Made by a program: the position numbers and the translations under genes. A DNA stretch of 64,000 nucleotides from Sphingomonas albertensis (GTDB lineage Bacteria; Pseudomonadota; Alphaproteobacteria; Sphingomonadales; Sphingomonadaceae), in contig NZ_JACONT010000004.1 in the NCBI RefSeq assembly GCF_014358075.1, forward strand, positions 62,001 to 126,000. Direction: 5' to 3'. Shown piece by piece: positions 26,492 through 34,733 of the stretch (the stretch's first letter is position 1; each line of letters opens with the position of its first letter). Below the pieces are notes generated by a model, which was given only the letters and a program-made list of their open reading frames with translations, made no database searches and was not told where the DNA came from.

Positions 26492-26932
26492 TCAGCCCGC
26501 GATCGAGGCGCGGCGCAGGTCGCGGGCCTTGGTCAGGATGATGTCCTCGAGCTTCTGCGTGGTCGCGGCCTGGACCGGCGACGAGACCCACTGGCCGTTG
26601 CGGTTGACTTCGCGGAGGGCAGCGACGCGCAGCGCATCGGCGCGCAGATCCTGGTCGAGGATCGAGACGGTCACCTTCATGCGCTCGGTCGGGGTCTGCG
26701 GGTTGGTGTACCAGTCGGTCACGATCACGCCGCCGTTGGAGTCGGTCTGGAGCAGCGGCATGAAGCCGAGCGTGTCGAGGCTCGCGCGCCACAGATAGCT
26801 GTTCACGCCGATCGTCGTGATCTTCGACGCGGCGAGATCCGCCTGAGGACGAGCGGAACCGCCGCCGCAAGCGACGAGAGGCAGGGCAAACAGCACGACT
26901 GCGATACGCGAGCGGCGGAACATGGGCATCAT
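26492..26932 (-). CDS. DUF3576 lipoprotein-like protein
   Basis: The product (146 residues from the ATG at 26932) has a hydrophobic N-terminus with a lipobox (LPLVACGGG), so it is probably an envelope lipoprotein. The body shows the DUF3576 pattern ([35 protein letters not shown], then [19 protein letters not shown]). The family is alphaproteobacterial and unassigned; its fixed position before leuS-lptE-holA suggests an envelope role linked to LptE, which is inference. ATG codons at 26929 and 26923 are alternative starts. A gap of 11 bases separates it from leuS. Confidence 0.83.
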   Translation of the reverse strand: MMPMFRRSRIAVVLFALPLVACGGGSARPQADLAASKITTIGVNSYLWRASLDTLGFMPLLQTDSNGGVIVTDWYTNPQTPTERMKVTVSILDQDLRADALRVAALREVNRNGQWVSSPVQAATTQKLEDIILTKARDLRRASIAG

Positions 26933-27215
26933 CCTGGCAAGAAAATCTGCCTCATGCTCTACAGGCCAGCCCGCGCGCCCGCAAGCAGACGCCCGCATGT
27001 GCGAGCGGCGGCGCACCGAGCAAGAGATTCGCATGCGGATACGTCCGATTCGGTAGCGCTATCGCCGCGATATGTGTGCTGATTGCAACACTGTCCGACA
27101 ATTCGGCGACGAAGGGGCAAATACGCCGGTTCTGCGGCCTTTGCTCTGGATCAATTCATGTTAGATGCTGTTTAACAGGATCCGATTACGGGATTCGAAG
27201 GACAGATTCGTTGTG

Positions 27216-27923
27216 ATGACGCGTGGGGGAATATTCGGGGTGGTTGCCGGGGCGCTTGTCGCCACCGCCGCAATCGTCGCGCCCGCGTTCGGTGCCAGCG
27301 AACAGTCTGCGCGAATCGCCAAGCACAACGTCGCTTCTGTTCGCGGCATCGGGTCGTTCACCCCCGCCGCCGCCGATCCCCGCCTCGCTGCGATGTTCGC
27401 GCGCGGTGGCTTCGATGCCGGCAGCTTCCGCTTCACCCCAGCCGAGACCCGGCAGGACAACCGCGCGGTAACCGTCGCGGTCCGTGCGCAGACCAACCGC
27501 GGCATCGCGAACACGGCCAGCCTCGCATCGACGACACCGACCGTCGGCATCGCGCCGATCGCGTACAACCTCGGCATGTCGGTCGGCTGGAAGCGGTTCG
27601 CGATTTCGGGCGACGTGAACAAGCTCGATCTGGGTGGCCTGCCGGGCAGCCGTCAGGCGGCCGACCTGGCAATCAGCTACAGTGCCAAGCGTTTCAGCGG
27701 CACCGTGAAGGCTGCCGCGGATCGTCCGCTGGCAAACACCTCGAACCTGATCGAGGAAACGCCGAGCTATTCGGTCGATCTCGGCGGCTCCTACTCGCTG
27801 ACGCGTAACCTGGCGGTGACGGCGGGCGTCCGGTATCGCTCGGACCGCGAGCGTTTCGTCAAGGTCGACGACGATCGTCGCGACAGCCAAGCCGTGTATC
27901 TGGGCACCGCCTTCCGCTTCTAA
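27216..27923 (+). CDS. Small predicted outer-membrane beta-barrel protein
   Basis: I do not recognise a named family. The 235-residue product has a signal peptide (to about AFGASE). It then has an Ala/Arg-rich linker to about residue 100 and a run of amphipathic strands with alternating pattern (NLGMSVGWKRFAISGDVNKLDL, DLAISYSAKRFSGTVKAAAD, YSVDLGGSYSLTRNLAVTAGVRYR). The protein ends GTAFRF with a terminal Phe, the usual outer-membrane insertion signal. It is probably a small porin-like barrel. The ATG at 27216 starts the signal peptide; an upstream ATG at 27165 would put charged residues before it. Confidence 0.65.
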   Translation: MTRGGIFGVVAGALVATAAIVAPAFGASEQSARIAKHNVASVRGIGSFTPAAADPRLAAMFARGGFDAGSFRFTPAETRQDNRAVTVAVRAQTNRGIANTASLASTTPTVGIAPIAYNLGMSVGWKRFAISGDVNKLDLGGLPGSRQAADLAISYSAKRFSGTVKAAADRPLANTSNLIEETPSYSVDLGGSYSLTRNLAVTAGVRYRSDRERFVKVDDDRRDSQAVYLGTAFRF

Positions 27924-28028
27924 TCGACCGAGTAGCGGCGGTTCGTCGTAGTGCTCGACCGGATTTCGCCATTTGTGGGTGAAACCCTCGCCCATCGCCG
28001 CCTCCGGCGTCTCTGCGCATCACCTCGA

Positions 28029-28115
28029 CCCCGTCACCCCAGCGAAAGCTGGGGTATCCCTCGATACAGATGAAGCGTGCCACACGATGAGATCCCAGCT
28101 TTCGCTGGGATGACG
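28029..28115. repeat. Two-armed palindromic element, family D, copy 2
   Basis: CCCCGTCACCCCAGCGAAAG and CCCAGCTTTCGCTGGGATGA form inverted arms about 30 bases long. It occupies the gap between the convergent barrel-protein and thiamine-phosphate-synthase-like genes. The remaining ~200 bases of this 320-base gap show no other recognisable feature. Confidence 0.82.
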
Positions 28116-28243
28116 TTGGGGGGTGGGCAGCGTGGTGCCCGAAATTTCCTGGCACTTTTGGGTCGAGCAGCTTTGCAGAGCGGGTGGAGAAGTTTAGCAG
28201 ACCGCGAGCCAACCAGCCGCCAAGTCGGACAGGGTACCCAAAC

Positions 28244-28771
28244 CTAGCGGACCCATGCGTCGATCGCCGCCCAGCCATGAAATCCGAACCGCCGGATTCG
28301 CCGCCAACGCGACTCGTCCATCCCGCCTAGCGCGATCACGGGTATCCCGAGCCCGCGCCCGATCCGCATCGCCCGTGCCGGCCCAAGCCCGGACGCCCCC
28401 GCATGCGACCGCGTGGCATGAACCGGCGACACGAACAGCGCATCCGCCCCCGCGCGCCGCCCAGCCAGGGCCTCCGCGCGATCATGCGCCGGCCACGTCC
28501 TGATCCGCCAAATTGCCCGAGCCCGCACCCGACCATGCACCCCGTCCGCCGCGATCGACGAATCCCCGGCCACGACCACGACCAGTCCGCGCGCGGACGC
28601 GACACGCTTCACCCGCCGCAGCATCGCCCGCCGCTCGCCCGCAGGCGTGGCATAATGGCGAAACACTATCCCGGATCCCGGTGGCACCCTGCGCAAAGCC
28701 GCCCACAATGCGTCCCCCATCCGCTCATCGGTCATTAACCAGCGCTCGGGGATGGGCTTTCGAACCGTCAC
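28244..28771 (-). CDS. Thiamine phosphate synthase-like TIM-barrel protein
   Basis: The protein resembles ThiE/TenI TIM barrels: the first strand ERWLMTDER, the LVVVVAGDSSIAADGVHG segment, ADALFVSPVHATRSHAGASGLGP (the ThiE phosphate-loop region), and IPVIALGGMDESRWRRIRRFGFHGWAAIDAW. ThiE joins the pyrimidine and thiazole parts of thiamine; several sphingomonad copies are short and may have another role. I use the GTG at 28771 (175 residues) because the ATG at 28735 would cut off the first barrel strand. It is divergent from yggS with a 22-base gap. Confidence 0.75.
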   Translation of the reverse strand: MTVRKPIPERWLMTDERMGDALWAALRRVPPGSGIVFRHYATPAGERRAMLRRVKRVASARGLVVVVAGDSSIAADGVHGRVRARAIWRIRTWPAHDRAEALAGRRAGADALFVSPVHATRSHAGASGLGPARAMRIGRGLGIPVIALGGMDESRWRRIRRFGFHGWAAIDAWVR

Positions 28772-28793
28772 GCCGCTGCCTATAGCGCCCGGC

Positions 28794-29468
28794 ATGACAT
28801 CTGACGACACCACACCGCTCGCGTCCATCCGCACCCGGATCGCTAAGGCCGCCGAGATCGCCGACCGCCGGGTGACCGACGTCACGCTGATCGCGGTCTC
28901 CAAGACGCACCCGGTCGAGGCGATCGAACCGCTGCTCGCCGAAGGCCAGCGCGTGTTCGGCGAGAACCGCGTCCAGGAAGCTGCGGAGAAGTGGCCGGCC
29001 TTGCGCGAGAAATATCCCGACGTCGAACTGCACCTGATCGGCCAGCTCCAGTCGAACAAGGCGGCCGAAGCCGTCGCGCTGTTCGACTGCATCCACGCGG
29101 TCGATCGCCCGTCGCTGGTCGACGCGCTGGCCAAGGCGATGACCGCGAGCGATCGCCGCCCGGACTGCTTCCTCCAGGTCAACATCGGCGACGAACCGCA
29201 AAAGGGTGGCTGCGTGATCGCGGACCTGCCCGCGCTGGTCGAGAAGGCGCGCGCCGCCGGACTGCCGGTCGCCGGGCTGATGTGCCTGCCGCCTGCCGAT
29301 ATCGAACCGGCGCCGTATTTCGCGCTGTTGGCGAAACTCGCGCGCGATCACGGGCTGACCGGCCTGAGCATGGGCATGTCCGACGATTTCGAGACGGCGG
29401 TGACGATCGGCGCGACCCATGTCCGGATCGGTAGCGCGCTGTTCGGTGCGCGGGGGACGGGCGCATGA
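28794..29468 (+). CDS. YggS-family pyridoxal-phosphate homeostasis protein
   Basis: YggS/PLPBP proteins bind pyridoxal phosphate without catalysing a known reaction and keep free PLP and amino-acid pools in balance. The 224-residue TIM-barrel protein has the PLP lysine in LIAVSKTHP, then GENRVQEAAEKW, HLIGQLQSNKA and the C-terminal SMGMSDDFETAVTIGATHVRIGSALFG phosphate-binding loop. It overlaps the following HAD hydrolase gene by ATGA. Confidence 0.95.
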   Translation: MTSDDTTPLASIRTRIAKAAEIADRRVTDVTLIAVSKTHPVEAIEPLLAEGQRVFGENRVQEAAEKWPALREKYPDVELHLIGQLQSNKAAEAVALFDCIHAVDRPSLVDALAKAMTASDRRPDCFLQVNIGDEPQKGGCVIADLPALVEKARAAGLPVAGLMCLPPADIEPAPYFALLAKLARDHGLTGLSMGMSDDFETAVTIGATHVRIGSALFGARGTGA

Positions 29469-30127
29469 AGTTCGACGCACTGTTGTTCGACTTCGACGGC
29501 GTGCTGATCGACAGCGAAGCCGTCGGCAACCGCCATATCGCGGAGTGGCTTACCGCCGCCGGTCATCCGACGACGGCCGACGAGTCGATGGCGAACTTCA
29601 TGGGGCTCGCCGGGCCGCAGTTCATCGACGCGGTCGAGCGTTGGATCGACCGGCCACTGACCGATGACTTCTACGCCGCGCGCAAGGCCGAGGACGAGCG
29701 GGTGATGGCCGCGGGCGTCGACGCGATCGAGGGTGCGGTGGCGTTCGTCCGGTCGCTTCCCGCCGATTTGCCCAAGGCGATCGTCTCGTCGAGCCCGGTC
29801 AGCTGGATCGCACGGCACCTGGAGCATATCGGCCTGCGCGACGCGTTCGGCGACCACCTCTACAGCGGCCGCGAACACGTGACGAACGGCAAGCCTGCGC
29901 CAGACCTGTACCTGTTCGGGGCGCGGCAGCTTGGGGTCGATATCGCGCGAACGGCGATCCTCGAGGATTCGCCTGTGGGTGCGACCGGGGCTGTGGCCTC
30001 GGGCGGCTACGTCATCGGCCTGTCGGCAGGGTCGCACTGCAATGCCGAGCATGGCGCGCGGCTGAAGGCGATCGGGGTGGATGCGCTGGCGGAGAGCTTC
30101 GACGACGTGGCGCGTCTGCTGGCTTAG
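29465..30127 (+). CDS. HAD-superfamily phosphatase (beta-phosphoglucomutase-like subfamily)
   Basis: The 220-residue protein has the HAD motifs in order: LLFDFDGVLIDSE (nucleophile Asp and acid Asp), IVSSSPVSW (motif II), NGKPAPDLYLFGARQLG (motif III Lys) and AILEDSPVGATGAVASG (motif IV). The cap domain after motif I is of the helical type seen in beta-phosphoglucomutase and phosphoglycolate phosphatase relatives. The substrate is not evident. Coupling to yggS through ATGA suggests removal of a small phosphorylated metabolite, which is inference. Confidence 0.9.
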   Translation: MKFDALLFDFDGVLIDSEAVGNRHIAEWLTAAGHPTTADESMANFMGLAGPQFIDAVERWIDRPLTDDFYAARKAEDERVMAAGVDAIEGAVAFVRSLPADLPKAIVSSSPVSWIARHLEHIGLRDAFGDHLYSGREHVTNGKPAPDLYLFGARQLGVDIARTAILEDSPVGATGAVASGGYVIGLSAGSHCNAEHGARLKAIGVDALAESFDDVARLLA

Positions 30128-30168
30128 ACGCGGTCGACGTTCAGTCGGCCTATTCCGAAAGATGCAGG

Positions 30169-30280
30169 CTCCCCTCCCTGAAAGGGAGGGGCAGGGGGTG
30201 GGTAGGCCCGCTTTGGCCGCGACAGTACGGTGATACGGAAGCCTACCCACCCCCGACCCCTCCCTTTCAGGGAGGGGGGA
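30169..30280. repeat. Two-armed palindromic element, family A, copy 3
   Basis: The left arm CTCCCTGAAAGGGAGGGGCA then GGGGGTGGGTAGG, and the right arm CCTACCCACCCCCGACCCCT then CCCTTTCAGGGAGGG, face each other between convergent genes. Confidence 0.85.
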
Positions 30281-30325
30281 AGTCGTGGACATTTCGATGC
30301 TGGCCCCTGCGCTGGCAGGTGTTGG

Positions 30326-30850
30326 TCAGCCCCGCTTCCGCCGCCAGATGGCACCGATCCCCGCAACCAGGTCATACGGGATCGCTGCCACCTCCCGAGT
30401 CCGCATCTTGAGCTGGTAGCGCCGGCTCCCGCCATGCGGGACATGGATCGCGCTCGCGGGCATGCCGAGCATCGCGAACAGCATCTTGATCCGCGGCTGG
30501 TGATAGCCGTCGGTGCAGATCATGCACTGCGCGTACTTGCCCGCACGCGCGAATGCGGTCGCGGCGACGACGCTCTGCAACGTATCCACGCTCGCTTCGT
30601 CGAGATGGATTCGCGACGGATCGACCGTTTCCGCCAGCACGCCGGCCATAACCGATGCCTCCGAAGGCCCATGCGTCCCCTTCGCGCCCGAGCAGAACAG
30701 GTCCGCATCGACGTACCGCGCCGCCGCCGCGGCGGCGAACGCGATGCGTCGCGCGAGCGTCGGGCTGGGGCTGCCATCGGGGCGAACGGCCGCACCGAAC
30801 ACCACGATCAGGCGCCGGGAGGGTGGTGGCGAGGGTGGACTGTCGGTCAG
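30326..30850 (-). CDS. YdcF/DUF218-family protein
   Basis: DUF218 proteins (ElyC, SanA, YdcF) act in envelope biogenesis or bind S-adenosylmethionine; the exact reaction is unknown. This copy shows LIVVFGAAVRPDGSPSPTLARRI, a conserved segment with EASVDTLQSVVAATAFA, and ICTDGYHQPRIKMLFAMLG, but no membrane anchor. The first canonical start is a GTG at 30805, which cuts into the first strand. In frame upstream, a CTG at 30850 overlaps the ribA stop as CTGA, the same pattern as the ATGA/GTGA overlaps elsewhere. I therefore use CTG (174 residues), with 30805 as the conservative alternative. Confidence 0.78.
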   Translation of the reverse strand: MTDSPPSPPPSRRLIVVFGAAVRPDGSPSPTLARRIAFAAAAAARYVDADLFCSGAKGTHGPSEASVMAGVLAETVDPSRIHLDEASVDTLQSVVAATAFARAGKYAQCMICTDGYHQPRIKMLFAMLGMPASAIHVPHGGSRRYQLKMRTREVAAIPYDLVAGIGAIWRRKRG

Positions 30851-31890
30851 AACTGATGCCCCGTACGATCGCGCTTGGTCGCAAGATACTGCGCGTTGTG
30901 CGGGTTCGAGGGCAGGAAATGCGGCACGCGCTCGATCACCGTCACGCCCGCCGCCTCCAGCCCCGCAACCTTGGCCGGATTGTTCGTCAGCAAGCGCACC
31001 TCACGCTGCCCGAGCAAATTCAGCATCCGCGCCGCCACCCCGAAATCGCGCGCATCGACCGCAAAGCCAAGCCGCGTGTTCGCATCGACCGTGTCGAATC
31101 CCTGGTCCTGCAACGCATAGGCGCGCAGCTTGTTGACCAGCCCGATCCCGCGCCCCTCCTGCCGCAGATAGAGCAGGATGCCCCAGCCGCTGTGCTGGAT
31201 CGCGTGGATCGCAGCGTGCAACTGTGGCCCGCAATCGCATTTGAGGCTCCCGAGCACGTCGCCCGTCAGGCACTCGCTGTGCAACCGTACCAGCGGCGGC
31301 TGGCCGTTGGGCTGGCCGATCAGCAGCGCGATATGCTCGTCCGCGCTTTCCGGTGATCGGAAGGCAACGATCTCCGCATCCTCGGCACCTTCGACCGGCA
31401 ACCGCGCACGCGCCGCCAGCGTCAGGCGGTTCGCATCCTCATGCGCGTCGATGTCGGCGTGCGTAATCGACACCTCGGGTTCACCGGTGCCGAGAAAAAA
31501 TGCCGGCAGCAACCCGGCGATCCGCGCCAGCCGCAATGCCGCGGCGGCGGCGTCGGGATCGGCCAACGCGACCGTATGGAACGGTCCCTTCATCGGCGTT
31601 GCCAGGTCGAACTGCGGATCGGCCAGCGCGGTCGCTGCGGCGAAATCGATCCACGGCGCGCGATCGACCAGTACCGGCTCGGTCGGATCGGCCGCCGCAA
31701 GTTGGTTCGCCAGCTTCAACGTCGCCGCGCGCCCCGACGAGATCAGCACGCCGCCATTCCCGTCGGGGTCGAACGCCGCCAACCGCTCAGCATCCGCCGT
31801 CTCGACCGCCAGCAGCACCAGCCCGTCGATCGCGATCGGCCAGCCACGCCGCAACGCATCGACCGCACGCGCCGCTGCGCGCGGGTTCAA
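30847..31890 (-). CDS. ribA: GTP cyclohydrolase II with unusual N-terminal extension
   Basis: RibA opens GTP to start riboflavin synthesis. The C-terminal ~180 residues are a complete enzyme: VRLHSECLTGDVLGSLKCDCG with the three zinc cysteines (207, 218, 220), LRQEGRGIGLVNKLRAYALQ, and a YLATKRDRTGHQF tail. Before it are about 165 residues that lack any active-site motif I recognise. They loosely follow a RibB-like layout without its acidic DDEDRENEG loop. The TTG start at 31890 overlaps the stop of the exonuclease gene by TTGA. This gene is unlinked to the rib operon at 53.5-56.7 kb, whose RibA-like domain has lost its cysteines. Confidence 0.9.
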   Translation of the reverse strand: MNPRAAARAVDALRRGWPIAIDGLVLLAVETADAERLAAFDPDGNGGVLISSGRAATLKLANQLAAADPTEPVLVDRAPWIDFAAATALADPQFDLATPMKGPFHTVALADPDAAAAALRLARIAGLLPAFFLGTGEPEVSITHADIDAHEDANRLTLAARARLPVEGAEDAEIVAFRSPESADEHIALLIGQPNGQPPLVRLHSECLTGDVLGSLKCDCGPQLHAAIHAIQHSGWGILLYLRQEGRGIGLVNKLRAYALQDQGFDTVDANTRLGFAVDARDFGVAARMLNLLGQREVRLLTNNPAKVAGLEAAGVTVIERVPHFLPSNPHNAQYLATKRDRTGHQF

Positions 31891-32669
31891 AACGCGAACT
31901 CGGTCATGATCGGCACGTGGTCGGACGGTTTCAGCCAGCTCCGGCAGCGCTCATAGACGTGATGCGACACCGCGGCTTCGGCGGCAGAACCGGTCGCCCA
32001 CATATGATCGAGCCGCCGGCCACGGTCCGACGCTTCCCAGTCTTTCGCGCGGTAACTCCACCAGGTGAACAGCCGCGCGGGCGCAGGATGGAATCGGCGC
32101 CCAAGATCGACCCAGTCGCCCGCCGCCTGCAACCGGCCGAGCGCCTCGACCTCGATCGGCGTGTGGCTGACGACGTCGAGCAACTGCTTGTGGCTCCAGA
32201 CGTCCGATTCGAGCGGGGCGATGTTGAAGTCGCCGACGAGAATCGTCGGGCCGGGGAGCGTTTCCGACCAGGTCGTCATCCGTTCGATGAAGTCGAGCTT
32301 CTGGCCGAACTTCGGGTTGACCTCGCGGTCGGGCACGTCGCCGCCGGCCGGGACGTAGACGTTCTCGAGGCGTACGCCGTTTGCGAGCCGTACGCCGATG
32401 TGACGCGCCTCGCTGTTCGCCTGCCAGTCGAACCGGTCGTCCTCGACCAACGGCACGCGGCTGAGGATCGCGACGCCGTGGTGCATGCGCTGGCCGTGCA
32501 GGACGATGTGCTCGTAGCCGAGCGCGCGGAACGCCTCCAACGGGAAGTCGCCGTCGATGACCTTGGTCTCCTGCAGGCACAGGATGTCGGGTTGCTCGTC
32601 ACGCAGGAACTGCTCGACGATGGCGATCCGGAAACGGACCGAGTTGATGTTCCAGGAGACGATCTTCAC
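31887..32669 (-). CDS. xth: Exodeoxyribonuclease III (AP endonuclease)
   Basis: This 260-residue Mg-dependent AP endonuclease/3' exonuclease acts in base-excision repair. The family motifs are KIVSWNINSVRFR, LCLQETKV (metal-binding Glu), VYVPAGG with the conserved Tyr, ILVGDFNIAP (Asp-x-Asn) and the final LKPSDHVPIM with the catalytic His. The GTG at 32669 starts the first strand; the in-frame extension upstream has no family counterpart. Confidence 0.93.
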   Translation of the reverse strand: MKIVSWNINSVRFRIAIVEQFLRDEQPDILCLQETKVIDGDFPLEAFRALGYEHIVLHGQRMHHGVAILSRVPLVEDDRFDWQANSEARHIGVRLANGVRLENVYVPAGGDVPDREVNPKFGQKLDFIERMTTWSETLPGPTILVGDFNIAPLESDVWSHKQLLDVVSHTPIEVEALGRLQAAGDWVDLGRRFHPAPARLFTWWSYRAKDWEASDRGRRLDHMWATGSAAEAAVSHHVYERCRSWLKPSDHVPIMTEFAF

Positions 32670-32802
32670 GGCCGCGATGTAGCGTTGCGCGGGGATGGGG
32701 ACAAGGAAGGGTGCGGCGAAGGGTGGGGCGCGACCGCAGCGCTTTAACCTCGGGAGGGACACGCGATTATCGTGGGATCGACAATGGGTCCCAAACGCGC
32801 CG

Positions 32803-32955
32803 CTATTTCTCGTCGGTGGTCAGCTTCACCTTGTTCGGCAGCTTCTTGCCCTTGGTCCGGCGCGAGGGCAGCTGGACCGGGTTCTTCTTCTTCCACTGCG
32901 CAAACGTCATCGGGCCTTCGGGCGTTTCGATGATCGTATCGTCGATCGAACTCAT
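32803..32955 (-). CDS. Small conserved basic protein, unknown function
   Basis: This 50-residue protein starts at the ATG at 32955 with a strong GGAGGAATT ribosome-binding site. It is acidic at the N-terminus (SSIDDTIIETPEGPMTF) and very basic at the C-terminus (KKKNPVQLPSRRTKGKKLPNKVKL). No known family is evident to me. The ribosome-binding site and base composition like its neighbours support it as a real gene. It lies 81 bases downstream of the tRNA-Leu gene on the same strand. Confidence 0.65.
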   Translation of the reverse strand: MSSIDDTIIETPEGPMTFAQWKKKNPVQLPSRRTKGKKLPNKVKLTTDEK

Positions 32956-33036
32956 GCAAATTCCTCCGGCAAGCCCAACGCACGAGCGTAGCGAAAGGGG
33001 GACCCTCAAAGGGGTGGTTCACTCTATCGGGGAAAA

Positions 33037-33123
33037 TGGTGCGGCCAAGAAGACTCGAACTTCCACGGGCTTTCGCCCACAACGACCTCAACGTTGCGCG
33101 TCTACCAGTTCCGCCATGGCCGC
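33037..33123 (-). tRNA. tRNA-Leu (anticodon GAG)
   Basis: An 87-base class II tRNA is read from the minus strand, with the CCA end encoded (33037-33039). The acceptor stem GCGGCCA/TGGCCGC pairs perfectly, the D-arm is GCGGAACTGGTAGACGC, and the anticodon stem-loop is CAACG-TTGAGGT-CGTTG with anticodon GAG (33087-33089). The long variable arm (GGGCGAAAGCCC) and the T-loop TTCGAGT complete the leucine tRNA structure. Confidence 0.97.
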
Positions 33124-33235
33124 CCATGAAACATCACCGGGCGGACCCGGCATCTGGTAGGCGAGCGCCACTAGCAAGGGTTTGAACGCTACGCAACGGC
33201 CTTTGCGAAAAAGCGTTCGTCCGGTACCGGAAACG

Positions 33236-34600
33236 ATGCCCCGCTTCCTTTTTTCGACCGATACCAGAGCCGAAACGCGGCGCGTTCTCGCGCTGGCGTG
33301 GCCGGTGATGCTGACCAGCCTCAACTGGACGATCCTCCACGTCACCGACGTGATCGTGGTCGGGCTGGTCGGCGCGCACCAGGTGGCGGCGCTGGGGGCG
33401 AGCCGATCGCTGACGTTCATCGCGATCGTTACCGGGCTTGCATGGCTGTCTGGCGTGCTGGTCCATACCGCGCGTGCCGACGGGGCGGGCGATCTGCCGC
33501 GGACCGGGCAGGTGCTGCGCGAGGGGCTGGTCCTCGGGCTGCTGCTAGGGCTCGTCGTCGGTTGCGTCATGTTCGTGTTCGCGGATCCGATGCTCGCCGG
33601 GATCGGCGTCGCGCCCGGGCTGGTCGAGCCGGCGGGGCGGGTCGTCCGCGTCATGGCCTTCACCTATCCGCCGCAGTTGATGATCGTCGCCGCCAGCTTC
33701 TTCCTGGAAGGCGTCAGCCGACCGCGCCGCGTCGCGGTGGTCAACCTGTCGATCCTGCCGCTCAACGCGCTGCTGGCCTGGGCGATGTCGGGTGGTCATC
33801 TCGGACTGCCGGCGATGGGCGCGGTCGGGGCGGCGACCGCCACGGCGATCGCGTCGGGTCTCGGCGCGGTCGGGATGATCGCCGCCGCGCTGACTTTACC
33901 GCGGGCGAAGGAGCGCGGCGTTCGGCGAATCGATGCGGCCGCATGGCGCGGGGTGCCGGCAGGGATCGCCGCGCTCGCGGTATTCGGGATCGTTCCCGCG
34001 GTCGCGTCGGGGCTGGAGCTGGCCGGCTTCTCGATCCTGATCGCGCTGTCGACGCAGTTCGGCGACGACGTCGCGCATGCGTTTCAGATCGTGTTCTCGG
34101 TCCACAACGTCACGTTCGCGCTGGCGCTCGGGCTTGGTTCGGCCTGTGGCGTTCGCGTCGGCAATGCGGTGGGCGAAGGAGAGCCCAAAGCCGGTATCTC
34201 GCGCGCGCTGATCGCCACCGGGCTGTCGATGCTCGCGCTGGGTGCGTGTGGGATCGTGCTCATCGTCGCGCGAGGGCCGATCGTCGCCGCGTTTCCGTCG
34301 GATGCCGCCACTCACGCCGTTGCGCTGGCAATGCTGCCGGTGTGGGCGCCGTTTATCCTGTTCGACGGCGCGCAGGTGGTGCTGGTCTACGCGCTCCGCT
34401 CGCTCGGCGATCAGGTGGTCGCGGGGGTGAACAGCATCGTCGCGTATTTCGTCGTCACCGGTGGGGCGGGCTGGTGGATGGTGCATGCGGGGGTGGGACC
34501 TATGGCACTGGTTTATGCCTCCGGGCTCGGGATGCTGACGGCGGCGGTGCTGCACGGCGGCCGGTTCTGGATCGTGAGCCGGCGGTTGCGGCGCGCTTGA
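33236..34600 (+). CDS. MATE-family multidrug/sodium antiporter
   Basis: The protein (454 residues from the ATG at 33236) has about 12 hydrophobic helices and the internal twofold repeat of MATE (NorM/DinF-type) exporters. Family landmarks are LALAWPVMLTSLNWTILHVTDVIVVG, VVRVMAFTYPPQLMIVAASFFLEGVSRPRRVAVVNL and ALALGLGSACGVRVGNAVGEGE. It should export cationic compounds in exchange for Na+ or H+. The substrate is unknown. An upstream TTG at 33182 is a less likely start because it begins within sequence shared with the tRNA flank. Confidence 0.93.
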   Translation: MPRFLFSTDTRAETRRVLALAWPVMLTSLNWTILHVTDVIVVGLVGAHQVAALGASRSLTFIAIVTGLAWLSGVLVHTARADGAGDLPRTGQVLREGLVLGLLLGLVVGCVMFVFADPMLAGIGVAPGLVEPAGRVVRVMAFTYPPQLMIVAASFFLEGVSRPRRVAVVNLSILPLNALLAWAMSGGHLGLPAMGAVGAATATAIASGLGAVGMIAAALTLPRAKERGVRRIDAAAWRGVPAGIAALAVFGIVPAVASGLELAGFSILIALSTQFGDDVAHAFQIVFSVHNVTFALALGLGSACGVRVGNAVGEGEPKAGISRALIATGLSMLALGACGIVLIVARGPIVAAFPSDAATHAVALAMLPVWAPFILFDGAQVVLVYALRSLGDQVVAGVNSIVAYFVVTGGAGWWMVHAGVGPMALVYASGLGMLTAAVLHGGRFWIVSRRLRRA

Positions 34601-34603
34601 TTT

Positions 34604-34726
34604 ATCCTCCTCCGCAAGGGGGAGGTGGCACCGCAGGTGACGGAGGGGGGGAACGCGCAACGCTTGTCGCCTTTCCTCCCCTTCCGTCTGGCAAGTGCCA
34701 GCCACCTCACCCTGGCGGGGGAGGAT
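34604..34726. repeat. Two-armed palindromic element, family B, copy 1
   Basis: The left arm has TCCTCCTCCGCAAGGGGGAG then GTGACGGAGG; the right arm has CCTCCCCTTCCGTCTGGCAA then CCACCTCACCCTGGCGGGGG. The element fills the gap between the convergent MATE and zinc-ribbon genes. Confidence 0.85.
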
Positions 34727-34733
34727 CGAGCTG

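Noticed and set aside
24582..26798. A 738-codon open frame antisense to leuS
   Set aside because: It lies opposite a complete leuS with all motifs, has Arg/Pro/His-rich composition typical of shadow frames in high-GC DNA, and shows no domain.
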